A stretch of DNA of 64,000 nt from Acidicapsa acidisoli. GTDB taxonomy: Bacteria; Acidobacteriota; Terriglobia; Terriglobales; Acidobacteriaceae. Below, piece by piece: positions 1-8,609 of the stretch. The stretch covers positions 434,001 to 498,000 of the forward strand of contig NZ_JAGSYI010000002.1 in the NCBI RefSeq assembly GCF_025685625.1. The letters are read 5' to 3'. Numbering within the stretch: position 1 is the first letter of the stretch; every line of letters begins with the position of its first letter. The notes under the pieces are model-generated. The model was not told the DNA's origin and ran no database searches. It saw nothing but the letters and a program-made list of their open reading frames with translations. The position numbers and the translations under genes are program-made.

Positions 1-866
1 AGCACCAGCATCTCGGACCGGAACTCGCCGCCCTGCGTCTGAATCGTCCAGGTTCCATTCGCAGCATCCCAGTTGGCAGACTCGACATTTGCGTTGAATT
101 CGATCCGGCCACGACGGGCTTCAAGATACTTCTGCGCGCCCAGGTAGAGTTCGCTCAATGGAACGATACTCATTCCCATGCTTCCCGCCGCAGGCGAATT
201 GAGAAACAGCTCCCGGATGACCTTCGTCGCATACGGCAGGCTGATCTGGTCCAGATCGGCATTCAATGCGCTGGCAATCACCAGCCGCCAGAAGCGATCG
301 AGGGCTCCGCGGGACTGCATGTGCGTCTCAAGCCAATCGTAGAGGCTCCGGTTGGGGTCGGACTTCAGGCCAAACACTTTCCCGGCCATCACCGAGGAGA
401 AGGCGAAGATGAGCGAGAGCTTGTCCGCGAACGAAAAGCATTTTGAGCTGAGAATCGCGGGCAGACCATGCATCGGCGCAGGCAAACCGGATGGTTGCAG
501 CACCGAGCGCCGCCCTCCTGGCTCGATCAGCGTCATCCGGCTGTCCCAGAAAATCCTGTCGGCAACGCCAATCCGCTCGTAAAAGCTGACGAGATTGGTG
601 CAGCACCCGAAGAGCACGTGCTGACAATTATCGATCACTTCACCAGTGCCGGGATGCAGATACGACGAGGCACGGCCGCCCAGATACCCTCGACGTTCCA
701 GTACCGTCACCTGAAATCCGGCATCCGCCAGAGCGCACGCTGCCGAGAGGCCTGCAACGCCGCCGCCGACCACGGTAACGGTGCTCGCGGTTTTCTGCGT
801 TGGCTTTGGAGGCTCCGCGGAGTGAAATGCGTTCAGGCTGAATGGGCGATTCGGGAGACTGGCCAT
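1..866 (-). CDS. hpnE: HpnE, squalene-associated FAD-dependent desaturase (C-terminus cut by window edge)
   Basis: Family role: HpnE is a flavoprotein that reduces hydroxysqualene to squalene, the last step of the HpnCDE route. Seen: translating the minus strand from the ATG at 866 gives an open frame of about 288 residues that runs off the window. Near residue 28 it has a dinucleotide-binding signature (VTVVGGGVAGLSAACALADA) followed by an acidic residue in VLERR and by LGGRASS, the classic FAD-binding N-terminus of amine-oxidase/phytoene-desaturase-like enzymes. The start lies 5 nt beyond the hpnD stop codon, so it is probably translationally coupled; no strong Shine-Dalgarno is visible. 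Identity rests on both the fold and the hpnC-hpnD-hpnE gene order. The C-terminal part is outside the window. Confidence 0.9.
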   Translation of the reverse strand, partial: MASLPNRPFSLNAFHSAEPPKPTQKTASTVTVVGGGVAGLSAACALADAGFQVTVLERRGYLGGRASSYLHPGTGEVIDNCQHVLFGCCTNLVSFYERIGVADRIFWDSRMTLIEPGGRRSVLQPSGLPAPMHGLPAILSSKCFSFADKLSLIFAFSSVMAGKVFGLKSDPNRSLYDWLETHMQSRGALDRFWRLVIASALNADLDQISLPYATKVIRELFLNSPAAGSMGMSIVPLSELYLGAQKYLEARRGRIEFNANVESANWDAANGTWTIQTQGGEFRSEMLV

Positions 867-871
867 AGTTA

Positions 872-1828
872 CTACTTCGAGAATAACGGCCCAAAGAGCC
901 GAATTGCTCCCATCCGGAACATGCCTGCAGTGAGAATCCCGATTTTGTGCACTGTGGGAACGCTGGCCCGTTTCGAGAAGACATCGTAATCGGCCTTTTC
1001 GATGCGCTTGAGCAACTGGTGATAGATGGAAACCAGCACCCACAATGCCGGACGGCTCTCCGCATCGATCAATGGAAGCAGTTCCTGCGCCGAGCGGTAA
1101 TAGCTCTCCGCGCGATCAGCGATCTCCCTGAGAAGCGCGCGTTCTTCCGCTGTAATAGTACTCTTTCTATGAATAAGCTGGTCGACCGTCACGCCATGCC
1201 GAGCCAGATCTTCGAGCGGCAGATAGATGCGGTTGCGCTCGGCGTCCTCGGCCACATCGCGCAGAATGTTGGTTAGTTGAAACGCAATGCCCGTCTCCTC
1301 GGCCAGCTTCTCGGCACGCGGGTCCGAATAGCCGAAGATCCGAATGCACACCAGGCCAACCACCGATGCAACCAGGTAGCAGTAGCGATAGAGGTCCGCG
1401 AAAGTGGCGTAGGTGTCCGGAGTATCGGAGGAAGCCGCGTCGAGATCCATCGTCGTTCCGGCAACAAGCTCGTCAAGAAGGCTGAATGGGATTTGGAATC
1501 TCGCAGAGGCGTCGCGAACAGCCATAAACACGGGGTCGTCCGTCCTTCCTCCGCTCCGCGCCACATGCCACAACTTCAGCCACTGACCAAGCTGTATACG
1601 CCGCTCTTCGCGGGAAAAACTCTCATCGTCCGAAAGATCGTCGGCCTTGCGCATGAAGGCGTAGATGGCGCAGATTGCATTTCGCCGCGCAGGCGGCAGC
1701 GCGACGAAGGAATAGTAGAAATTCTTGGCCTCGCGCTTTGCGATGGCCCTACAGAGTGCGTACGCCTCGTCCAGATTTGTTGAGGTTGCGACCGGCTCAC
1801 CTTGCCGATTCGCTTGCGCCGTTGTCAT
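872..1828 (-). CDS. hpnD: HpnD, presqualene diphosphate synthase
   Basis: Known role: condenses two farnesyl diphosphates to presqualene diphosphate, feeding HpnC and HpnE. Seen: 318 residues of the squalene/phytoene synthase family. The first aspartate-rich motif (DDLSDDE) is near residue 62 and the second (ILRDVAEDAERNRIYLP) near 190; these bind the Mg-diphosphates. The start overlaps the hpnC stop as ATGA, a hallmark of coupling, and hpnE starts 5 nt after the stop. HpnD is distinguished from HpnC by the tandem order of the two synthases and by the motif context; swapping the two names is the main residual risk. Confidence 0.9.
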   Translation of the reverse strand: MTTAQANRQGEPVATSTNLDEAYALCRAIAKREAKNFYYSFVALPPARRNAICAIYAFMRKADDLSDDESFSREERRIQLGQWLKLWHVARSGGRTDDPVFMAVRDASARFQIPFSLLDELVAGTTMDLDAASSDTPDTYATFADLYRYCYLVASVVGLVCIRIFGYSDPRAEKLAEETGIAFQLTNILRDVAEDAERNRIYLPLEDLARHGVTVDQLIHRKSTITAEERALLREIADRAESYYRSAQELLPLIDAESRPALWVLVSIYHQLLKRIEKADYDVFSKRASVPTVHKIGILTAGMFRMGAIRLFGPLFSK

Positions 1829-2814
1829 GCTGCTTTACTCTTCAATCGCAGGCCGGGTAGAAACTTGCCGGAGACGGCGCGCAAGGCGAGTCCAATCTTG
1901 GTCGTCTTGGAGATGTCCGGACGAGCGGACAGGACATCATAGTCGCGTTGCTCGATCGCGCGAAGAATCTCCAGTCCGCCGCGACTGAAGAGATCCAGGT
2001 CCAGCGCCAGTTCGTTATCCACCATGCCGATCAGAGGAATTCCACCTTCAAAGAGCGATCTGGCGTAGTCCACCTGCTCACGCAGCAGAGCCTTGAATTC
2101 TGGCGTAGCGACTCCTGCCGCAATCGTCTCTTCGGTCACTCCAAAACGCTGCATCGCGTCCTGCGGAATATAAATACGGTCACGCTGCCGATAATCGCTG
2201 GCCACGTCCTGCCAGAAATTCGCCAATTGCAGCGCCGAGCAGGTCAAATCCGAAAGCCGAAAGCGCTCAGTATCGGAATAGCCACAGGCATACAGCACCA
2301 GTCGCCCGACCGGATTCGCCGAATAACGGCAATACGCCAGCACTTCCTCCATATCGCGGAATCGCGTGACGGTTTGATCTTGTTTGAACGCTACAAGCAG
2401 ATCGGCAAAAGGCTCTTTGGGAATACCGCAGGCCTTGATGGTCTCCGCCAGCGCAACAAAAACCGGATGACGAGCCATCCCGGCATAACAGGCATCCAGC
2501 TCCTCGTTCCATTGGTCCAGCAAGGCCAGCGATTGCTCGCGATCCCCCGTCTCATCGCCCAGATCATCCGAGACCCGGCAATACGCATAGATGGCGTGAA
2601 AATGCGGGCGCAGTTTCTTCGGCAGAAACCATGAGGCGACGTGGAAGTTTTCGTAGTGTGTTTCCGCCAGATGCTTGCACCAAGCCCGGGCCTCATCGAG
2701 TGACGGAGCAACGGATGGAATACCGTAGCTGGCAGGTAGCGCAGCCCAGCCCTTCTGCCGCAGATCACCTTGCAAAACTTCGCGGTCTTGCACCGGATTG
2801 GAAACAGAGCTCAC
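1825..2814 (-). CDS. hpnC: HpnC, hydroxysqualene synthase
   Basis: Known role: converts presqualene diphosphate to hydroxysqualene in the bacterial three-enzyme squalene route. Seen: 329 residues of the squalene/phytoene synthase family, with the aspartate-rich motifs DDLGDE (about residue 85) and FWQDVASDYRQRDRIYIP (about 200). The start is GTG; an AGGG-like Shine-Dalgarno lies very close to it, so the exact start is only moderately sure. The gene begins 5 nt after the stop of the upstream dehydrogenase, and its stop overlaps the hpnD start. As the second family member in tandem it fits HpnC rather than a phytoene synthase; no carotenoid genes are present. Confidence 0.9.
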   Translation of the reverse strand: MSSVSNPVQDREVLQGDLRQKGWAALPASYGIPSVAPSLDEARAWCKHLAETHYENFHVASWFLPKKLRPHFHAIYAYCRVSDDLGDETGDREQSLALLDQWNEELDACYAGMARHPVFVALAETIKACGIPKEPFADLLVAFKQDQTVTRFRDMEEVLAYCRYSANPVGRLVLYACGYSDTERFRLSDLTCSALQLANFWQDVASDYRQRDRIYIPQDAMQRFGVTEETIAAGVATPEFKALLREQVDYARSLFEGGIPLIGMVDNELALDLDLFSRGGLEILRAIEQRDYDVLSARPDISKTTKIGLALRAVSGKFLPGLRLKSKAA

Positions 2815-2819
2815 AATCC

Positions 2820-3977
2820 CTATGGTAACGCTTCGACCTTCCCCGCAGCGGGTTCTAAACCTGATGCAGGCAGGATAGCAGTCTTGATCTGATTACCCTG
2901 GCTGCCGCGATTGAGCAGTTGCGCAAACGCCCCGTTCAATTCACTCAACGGAGCGTGTCCGGTAATGAAAAGACCTGCCTTGAACTTCCCGCCCGCGATG
3001 AGCTCAAACGCATCGCGGCAGATCGCCGGCGTGTGGTGAAAGGTCGCTTTCAAAGTCAAGTCGCCGTAGTGAAGACGATTGGTATCGAACTGAACCTTCG
3101 TTCCAGTCTCCGGGCCACCGAAGAAGTTCACTAGACCACCGTTGCGAACCATCTCCACAGCCTGCTCCCACGTCTCCGGCAGAGCTACCGCTTCAATTGC
3201 AATATCTACGCCACGTTTATCGGGAGTTAGGTCCCGAACCGCACTGACAGCGTCCTCAGCAATGGTCGTCTGAACGATGTGGGCCGCACCAAGAGCCCGG
3301 GCAATAGCAGCCTGCGCATCATGCTTAACCACTGCGATCACCTTGCATCCGGCCAGCGATGCAACATGCATAATCATCAGCCCCAGCGGGCCGCCGCCGA
3401 TCACGGCAACCGTATCGCCGGGCCTCGGATTCGAATCCTGAAAACCGTGCAGCGCGCAGGCCAGCGGTTCCGTCAGCGCCGCGTGTTCCAGCGAAACGTG
3501 CGGCGGCACCAGCATCGTATTCTTCGCGACGATGCGGGCCGAGATGCGGAAATACTCGGCATAAGCGCCGTTATTGAAGAGCAGGTCTTCGCAAAGATTC
3601 TCCTGTGCGCGCTTGCAGAAGTAGCATTCACCGCACGGCGCGGAGTTGATCGGCATTACCCGGTCACCGACCGCGAAGTTAGTAACGCCCTCGCCAACCT
3701 CCGCAACCACCCCCGCCAGCTCATGTCCAAAGAGCGCCGGCGGATGGATCATCTTGGCGTGATAGCCCCGGCGAAAGACCTTCAGGTCAGTGCCGCACGT
3801 GAGTGCGGCGGATACGCGCACAATCAGTTCACCGGGTCCGGCGTGAGGCACGGGAACCTGCTCGATGCGCACATCTTCCTGACCATAGAGGACAGCGGCG
3901 AGCATGGTTTCGGGAAGGCTATCCGGGATGATCTCGGAGAGAGATGCGGGGAAGACTTCGGGCACAGTGAGAGACAT
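2820..3977 (-). CDS. Zinc-type MDR alcohol dehydrogenase in the hopanoid operon (second of two)
   Basis: Seen: 385 residues of the medium-chain dehydrogenase/reductase superfamily. The N-terminal GroES-like half has the catalytic-zinc motifs CGTDLK and GHELAGVV and a structural-zinc cysteine cluster (CGECYFCKRAQENLC). A Rossmann half follows with VIGGGPLGLM. It resembles the sorbitol/threonine dehydrogenase-like branch. A 24-residue N-terminal extension precedes the usual start, so a start at 3905 is possible, but the ATG at 3977 has an upstream GGAG. It sits 5 nt after a paralogous dehydrogenase and 5 nt before hpnC. Inference: a redox step on the hopanoid side chain or a precursor. The substrate is unknown; no sequence feature fixes it. 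Confidence 0.8.
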   Translation of the reverse strand: MSLTVPEVFPASLSEIIPDSLPETMLAAVLYGQEDVRIEQVPVPHAGPGELIVRVSAALTCGTDLKVFRRGYHAKMIHPPALFGHELAGVVAEVGEGVTNFAVGDRVMPINSAPCGECYFCKRAQENLCEDLLFNNGAYAEYFRISARIVAKNTMLVPPHVSLEHAALTEPLACALHGFQDSNPRPGDTVAVIGGGPLGLMIMHVASLAGCKVIAVVKHDAQAAIARALGAAHIVQTTIAEDAVSAVRDLTPDKRGVDIAIEAVALPETWEQAVEMVRNGGLVNFFGGPETGTKVQFDTNRLHYGDLTLKATFHHTPAICRDAFELIAGGKFKAGLFITGHAPLSELNGAFAQLLNRGSQGNQIKTAILPASGLEPAAGKVEALP

Positions 3978-3982
3978 CGCGT

Positions 3983-5113
3983 CTATGCTCCGGTTTCAGA
4001 CGTTTCATGTTCGATCATGATTTTCATCGAACTGGCACAAGGGTTAGATGCAACTTGAATAGCTTCGACGGCCTGCTCCAGCGGAAAGCGGTGAGAAATA
4101 AGGCGGGTCAGATCGAATCCATTACGGTAGCCATTGAAAACAAGATCCTCGACTTCATGCTCAATATCAATAGAAGAGGAATAGGAGCCCAGCAGGAATT
4201 TCTCGTCCATGCAGACCGCGGCGGGATCGAAGATCGCCTCGCCGTGCTGCGTCTGCGCAAAAAGCAGCACTTTTCCGCCCGGCCGAACCGCCTCCATCGC
4301 GGTGCGGATGAGTCCATTGCCGCCGACCGCGATTACGACCGCGTCCGCACCACGTCCCTCGGTGGCTTCCCTGGCGCGAGCTGCCACGTTCTCGGTAGCT
4401 GCGTGGATTGGATGTTTGAGGCCAAATCCGGCCGCAATGGAATGACGCTCAGGGTAAAGATCCGAGGTAAGTACATTGGCGCCGGTTCGCAACACCAGCG
4501 AAGCCCACAGGATTCCAATCGGACCCTGGCCAATCACCAGGACGGTTTCATCGGGCTGGGGATTGAGCGACTTGACGCCCTTGAGGACGGTGTTGACCGG
4601 CTCGACAAAGGCCGCCTGGTCAAATGGAACTCCATCCGGAATGCGAACCACGCCGCCATCTCGCACAATCCAATCCATGACGCGAACATACTCGGCGAAC
4701 CCGCCGCCCGAGGGCTCAAAGCCTGCCGTTACCCCTGCAGGCTTGTAAACCGGGCATTGCGCGAAGGTCTTTTTCCGGCAGTAGTAGCAGTCGCCGCACG
4801 GAACATGATGGAAGACCATCACCCGTTCGCCAACCTCGAACTGATGCACTCCCGGCCCAATCGCGGCAATCGTGCCCGCCGTCTCGTGTCCAAAAATGCG
4901 TGGCGCTGAATGCGATCCACTGTGAATCTTCTTGAGGTCTGTTCCGCAGATGCCGCAAGCGGCGACCTTGATGAGAATCTCGCCTGCGCCAATCTCCGGC
5001 ACCGGCACTGTCTCAACACGCACATCGTTGATGCCGCGGTATACAGCCGCGCGCATGGTTGTGGGAATGGCGAGAGAATTCGTCGTTTCCTGCGATGCTG
5101 TCACAGTGCTCAT
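3983..5113 (-). CDS. Zinc-type MDR alcohol dehydrogenase in the hopanoid operon (first of two)
   Basis: Seen: 376 residues with the same architecture as its downstream neighbour. It has a catalytic-zinc CGICGTDLK, GHETAGTI, a structural-zinc cluster (CGDCYYCRKKTFAQC) and a Rossmann VIGQGPIGILWA. The start ATG overlaps the hpnG stop as ATGA, so it is translationally coupled to the nucleosidase that releases ribosylhopane. The two dehydrogenases are clearly paralogous but divergent, which suggests different substrates or a heteromeric enzyme rather than a recent duplication. Inference: oxidation or reduction of the polyol/ribosyl side chain. A general alcohol dehydrogenase carried in the operon is the alternative. 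Confidence 0.8.
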   Translation of the reverse strand: MSTVTASQETTNSLAIPTTMRAAVYRGINDVRVETVPVPEIGAGEILIKVAACGICGTDLKKIHSGSHSAPRIFGHETAGTIAAIGPGVHQFEVGERVMVFHHVPCGDCYYCRKKTFAQCPVYKPAGVTAGFEPSGGGFAEYVRVMDWIVRDGGVVRIPDGVPFDQAAFVEPVNTVLKGVKSLNPQPDETVLVIGQGPIGILWASLVLRTGANVLTSDLYPERHSIAAGFGLKHPIHAATENVAARAREATEGRGADAVVIAVGGNGLIRTAMEAVRPGGKVLLFAQTQHGEAIFDPAAVCMDEKFLLGSYSSSIDIEHEVEDLVFNGYRNGFDLTRLISHRFPLEQAVEAIQVASNPCASSMKIMIEHETSETGA

Positions 5114-5832
5114 ATGATCCGGTCCCGATGATAGCGATGATTTTGGATATGCGCCTGAATCTCCGTCTGAAGGCGCTCCGCTGCTAGTTTACTGCTCTTT
5201 GCCATAGTCATGACAGGTGACCATAGCTTTGGGCGAATTGCGACATGAAGACCAAATGCTGCTTCGCGAAACTGTCCATTGGCCGTGGAGAATCGCTCCA
5301 TGCGAGGCAACTCGAAATCAGCAGCGTCTGAGATTGCCTTGATTGCGAAAAACGGCAGTTCGCGGGACCGTGCGATGCGTCCAACCGCGGCAGCTTCCAT
5401 ATCCACGGCACAGGCGTAATAACTGATCCCGAGACGCTGTTTTTCGACCGCGCTCGCCGGGCTCGCGACCGTCACCAGGATATCGGGCGTCTCCACAGTC
5501 GCCGGTTCGGCAATAAAAAATCGCTCGCCCGTCTTCACGTCGATCACAATCTTCGGAAAGACAACATCGCCGATTTCGAAGCGATCATTGCACGCACCGG
5601 CCCACCCCACCGAGATCAGCTCCGTCGCCGGGCCAACCTTCAGCGCTGCCTCGACGGCAAGCGAGGCGCGATGAATTCCCATTCCAGCGCAAGCCATGAT
5701 CGCGTCGTCGTTCCAGTAGACGTGGACGTGACGTGCAGCGTCTTCCGCGCGCTGCCAGCCTTGCACCAGAGAGGCGATCTCCCGTTGCAAGGCGGCAATG
5801 AAAATCGGGCGCGGCTTGAGGCTGGTCGTCAT
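5110..5832 (-). CDS. hpnG: HpnG, hopanoid-associated nucleoside phosphorylase/nucleosidase
   Basis: Known role: HpnG removes adenine from adenosylhopane to give (phospho)ribosylhopane. Seen: about 240 residues of the phosphorylase/MTAN family, with a nucleobase-domain N-terminus (PIFIAALQREI), a glycine-containing AGMGIHRASLAVEAAL segment, ISVGWAGACN, the ribose-site VDMEAAAVGRIA and a late FFAIKAISDAAD. I place the start at the ATG at 5832, where TGATG shares one base with the hpnA stop. A longer open frame reaching 5892 would only overlap hpnA. The stop overlaps the next dehydrogenase (ATGA). Confidence 0.85.
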   Translation of the reverse strand: MTTSLKPRPIFIAALQREIASLVQGWQRAEDAARHVHVYWNDDAIMACAGMGIHRASLAVEAALKVGPATELISVGWAGACNDRFEIGDVVFPKIVIDVKTGERFFIAEPATVETPDILVTVASPASAVEKQRLGISYYACAVDMEAAAVGRIARSRELPFFAIKAISDAADFELPRMERFSTANGQFREAAFGLHVAIRPKLWSPVMTMAKSSKLAAERLQTEIQAHIQNHRYHRDRII

Positions 5833-6851
5833 CAAGAATACCCAGATGTGCGGGAAGTCGATGAAGGCGCATAGCCATTGTTTCGAAACCACTCAATGGC
5901 CGCGCGCATCGCGGGATAGACAGGAACGACTCGGAAGCCCAGTTCCTGTTGCGCGTGAGCAGAAGAGGCATACATCTTCTTGCGGCCCATGCGGACTTCT
6001 TCGAGCGTAGCGCGAGGTTCCTTCCCAAGCAAGCGGCCAGTGATGTTTTCTTCAAAAAAGGCGTAAATCGCCGCCACTACGAACGGAATCTTCACCGTCG
6101 GCGAAGGAATTCCGGTGATTGCGGACATCTTGTCGAGAATCTGCTTGAGCGTCAGGTTCTCGCCGCCCAGGATATATCGCTTTCCGGGCGTGCCGACTTC
6201 AAGCGCCGCTACATGCGTACGCGCAACCTCGTTTACGTCAACGAGATTCAAACCGGTGTCGACATACGCCGGAAACTTGCCGTTGAGGAAATCGACAAAA
6301 ATGCGCCCCGTCGGAGTCGGTTTCGAATCGTGCGATCCAATCGGCGTCGTCGGGTTGAGGATCATCACCTGCTGGCCAGTTTCTGCCGCGGCAATGGCTA
6401 CCTGCTCGGCCAGAAATTTCGACCGCTTGTAGTGTCCAACCATCTTCTCGATCGACACCGGTGTGTCCTCGTTGATGATGACGCCGTCGGATCGGAAGCC
6501 CATGGTCGCCACGCTGGAGGTGTAAACGACGCGGCGAACGCCTGCTTCGCGAGCCATCCGCAAAAGCTCCCGCGTTCCGTCCACGTTGGCCCGGTACATT
6601 GCCTCAGGATCAGGAATCCAGAGCCGGTAATCGGCCGCTACGTGAAACACCGCATCGCAGCCCTCAAGAGCCGGTCGGATCGTATCCGGGACAGAAAGGT
6701 CGCCTGTATGGGTCTCGCCCGAGATGCCCTCAAGATTAGCCAAGTTGCTTGTCTTGCGGACCAATAGCCGCAGGTCTGCGCCCTGAGCGGCAAGTTCGCG
6801 AGCCACATGATGGCCCACAAAACCGGTAGCGCCTGTTACAAAGACTTTCAT
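5832..6851 (-). CDS. hpnA: HpnA, hopanoid-associated NAD-dependent sugar epimerase/reductase
   Basis: Seen: 339 residues of the extended short-chain dehydrogenase family. The N-terminal NAD-binding motif is VTGATGFVGHHVA (residues 5-17), VYTSSVATMG lies around 110, and the active-site YxxxK is seen as HYKRSKFLAEQ near 140. Known: HpnA is a conserved member of hopanoid loci, assumed to act on a sugar or side-chain substrate; its exact reaction is less settled than that of HpnG or HpnH. It follows the 146-aa gene after a 122-nt gap holding inverted heptamer arrays and leads the tightly packed hpnA-hpnG-MDR-MDR-hpnCDE segment. No good Shine-Dalgarno precedes the ATG. Confidence 0.85.
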   Translation of the reverse strand: MKVFVTGATGFVGHHVARELAAQGADLRLLVRKTSNLANLEGISGETHTGDLSVPDTIRPALEGCDAVFHVAADYRLWIPDPEAMYRANVDGTRELLRMAREAGVRRVVYTSSVATMGFRSDGVIINEDTPVSIEKMVGHYKRSKFLAEQVAIAAAETGQQVMILNPTTPIGSHDSKPTPTGRIFVDFLNGKFPAYVDTGLNLVDVNEVARTHVAALEVGTPGKRYILGGENLTLKQILDKMSAITGIPSPTVKIPFVVAAIYAFFEENITGRLLGKEPRATLEEVRMGRKKMYASSAHAQQELGFRVVPVYPAMRAAIEWFRNNGYAPSSTSRTSGYS

Positions 6852-6860
6852 AGCAAAGGA

Positions 6861-6971
6861 CAGGGATCAGGGATCAGGGAAAAGGGAATAGAAAAAGCGC
6901 TCCCTCGTGCAGCGCAAAAATTTTTGTGTCTCACTTAAGCTATCATCCTATTCCCTGGTCCCTATTCCCTG
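6861..6971. repeat. Inverted arrays of a 7-bp repeat between the 146-aa gene and hpnA
   Basis: Four tandem heptamers (CAGGGAT, CAGGGAT, CAGGGAA, AAGGGAA) occupy 6861-6888. Three complementary units (TTCCCTG, GTCCCTA, TTCCCTG) occupy 6951-6971. In minus-strand RNA these could pair into an imperfect stem of about 20 bp across a roughly 62-nt loop. That loop holds CAAAAATTTTTG and a small GCGCT...AGCGC stem followed by five Ts. It may act as an attenuator or processing site before hpnA, or may only be an expanding microsatellite. Function is not shown by the sequence. Confidence 0.6.
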
Positions 6972-6973
6972 CC

Positions 6974-7414
6974 TCAATCCAGCGCTTCGGGATGAAGTGC
7001 GATATTCTTCTCGCCTGCGGCTTTCTTTTCGGCATACTTCTGCAGCCACGCCTCCCAGTGCTTACCTGCCGCGCGGTCTTTGCCAGTGAACTCAATGCGA
7101 GCAATCTCCGCATAACTCACCTTGCGCTTCTCCGGAGCATTCGACGCAAAATACTGGATGTAGGAATCGGCAAGTCCGCTGCCCGTGTGACGGTTGAAGA
7201 CATACGCTTCCACGCGTTCGCCATTCTTGAAAGTCAGCGAGATATCGCCGCGATAATCGAAGGCCTTCTCCAGTGCGATGCGCAGATCTTCTTCGCTGGC
7301 CAGCTCCGGCACCCAGCCCTCGAGATTTTCATAAGCGCGCCCGTCGACAACTTCCAACTCGTCGACATTCACGGGATGAGCGGCATTCGCAACGTGCTGA
7401 ACAGGCTGGCTCAT
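6974..7414 (-). CDS. Conserved-looking 146-aa protein of the hopanoid operon, function unknown
   Basis: I do not recognise this family with confidence. Seen: 146 residues, no signal peptide or membrane segment, so probably cytosolic. The middle (about residues 47-110) alternates short strands, for example GDISLTFKNGERVEAYVF and VSYAEIARIEFTG, which could form a small SH3/Sm-like barrel; the C-terminus is charged and helical. The ATG overlaps the hpnH stop (ATGA) and has a strong GAGGAG Shine-Dalgarno 7 nt upstream inside hpnH, so it is certainly translated with hpnH. Context suggests a role in adenosylhopane formation or in regulating the pathway; this is inference only. Confidence 0.75.
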   Translation of the reverse strand: MSQPVQHVANAAHPVNVDELEVVDGRAYENLEGWVPELASEEDLRIALEKAFDYRGDISLTFKNGERVEAYVFNRHTGSGLADSYIQYFASNAPEKRKVSYAEIARIEFTGKDRAAGKHWEAWLQKYAEKKAAGEKNIALHPEALD

Positions 7415-8553
7415 GCGCGTGTCTCCTCAAGCCGGCCGACCGCCTGCGCCGGAGCGATATTTTCAATCTTGACAAAGTGATCGTGCTGCGCGGCAAAGGT
7501 CGTGTGATTGTTGAGCAGATCGAGCGCGCCTTTATCCTCGTATGTGCTGAAAATCGCAGCCTTGGCCATGGCGAAGAAACCGCTCAGACTTCCAAAGCCG
7601 GCACTGACCGCCGTAGGCTCGTAGCCGCAGCTCACCATGCAGTTGGCGCACTTGGGATTGCCGCTCGCCGTCCCGTAGTTATTCCAGTCAGTAGTGTCGA
7701 GTAGTTCCTGGAAGCTATCGGCATACCCATCCTGCAGCAGATAGCAAGGCTTCTGCCAGCCGAAGATGTTGTACGCAGGCGAACCCCACGCCGTGCACTC
7801 ATAGTTGCGCTTGCCCATCAGAAATTCGAGGAACAAGGGCGACATATTGAACTTCCACGACTTCTTCCGGTTCGAAAGAATCGCGCGGAAGAGCCGCCGC
7901 GTCTTGGCGCGTCCCAGAAAGTGCTGCTGATCGGGAGCCTTTTCGTAGCTGTATCCCGGCGAGAGCACAATACCCTCGACACCCATCGACATGACTTCGT
8001 CAAAGAATGCGCGAACCGAGTTAGGATCGGTCCCGTCAAAGAAGGTCGCATTCGTCGTGACGCGGAAGCCGCGCTTCACCGCTTCCTTGATCCCTTCTAC
8101 CGCCAGATCGTATCCGCCCTCGCGGCACACAGACATATCGTGGTGCTCGCGCTGGCCGTCGAGATGTACCGAAAAAGTCAGGTACTTCGAAGGCGTGAAC
8201 TCATGCAGGCGCTCCTTCAGCAGGAGCGCATTGGTGCACAGGTAAATGTACTTCCTGCGCGCGACGAGGCCATTGACGATTTCGACGATCTGCGGATGCA
8301 GCAGAGGCTCACCGCCCGGCAGCGAAACCATCGGCACGCCGCATTCCTCGACGGCGGCAAAGCATTCCGCAGGGCTGAGCTGCTTCTTCAAAATGTGCGG
8401 CGGATACTGCACCTTACCGCAGCCAGCGCAGGCAAGGTTGCACTTGAAGAGCGGCTCAAGCATCAGCACCAGTGGATACTTTTTGTTTCCCGCAAGCCTC
8501 TTCTTGAGGATGTAGGTCGCTACAGTCCACATTTGTGAGATGGGTACGGCCAT
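7411..8553 (-). CDS. hpnH: HpnH, radical SAM adenosylhopane synthase
   Basis: Known role: adds the 5'-deoxyadenosyl radical to diploptene to make adenosylhopane, the first step of side-chain extension. Seen: 380 residues with the radical-SAM cluster motif C-x3-C-x2-C at C38, C42 and C45 (FKCNLACAGCGK), a following GGEPLL glycine-rich SAM motif, and a C-terminal cysteine-bearing segment (NPKCANCMVSCGYEPTAV), as expected for HpnH. The start ATG has a perfect AGGAGG 8 nt upstream. The stop overlaps the 146-aa gene; the cyclase gene lies 56 nt upstream. Confidence 0.93.
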   Translation of the reverse strand: MAVPISQMWTVATYILKKRLAGNKKYPLVLMLEPLFKCNLACAGCGKVQYPPHILKKQLSPAECFAAVEECGVPMVSLPGGEPLLHPQIVEIVNGLVARRKYIYLCTNALLLKERLHEFTPSKYLTFSVHLDGQREHHDMSVCREGGYDLAVEGIKEAVKRGFRVTTNATFFDGTDPNSVRAFFDEVMSMGVEGIVLSPGYSYEKAPDQQHFLGRAKTRRLFRAILSNRKKSWKFNMSPLFLEFLMGKRNYECTAWGSPAYNIFGWQKPCYLLQDGYADSFQELLDTTDWNNYGTASGNPKCANCMVSCGYEPTAVSAGFGSLSGFFAMAKAAIFSTYEDKGALDLLNNHTTFAAQHDHFVKIENIAPAQAVGRLEETRA

Positions 8554-8609
8554 CGTTGAAACCTCCTGCGCCTTTTCGGCTTGTTATTTTCGCTTCTTGA
8601 GCAGACTCG

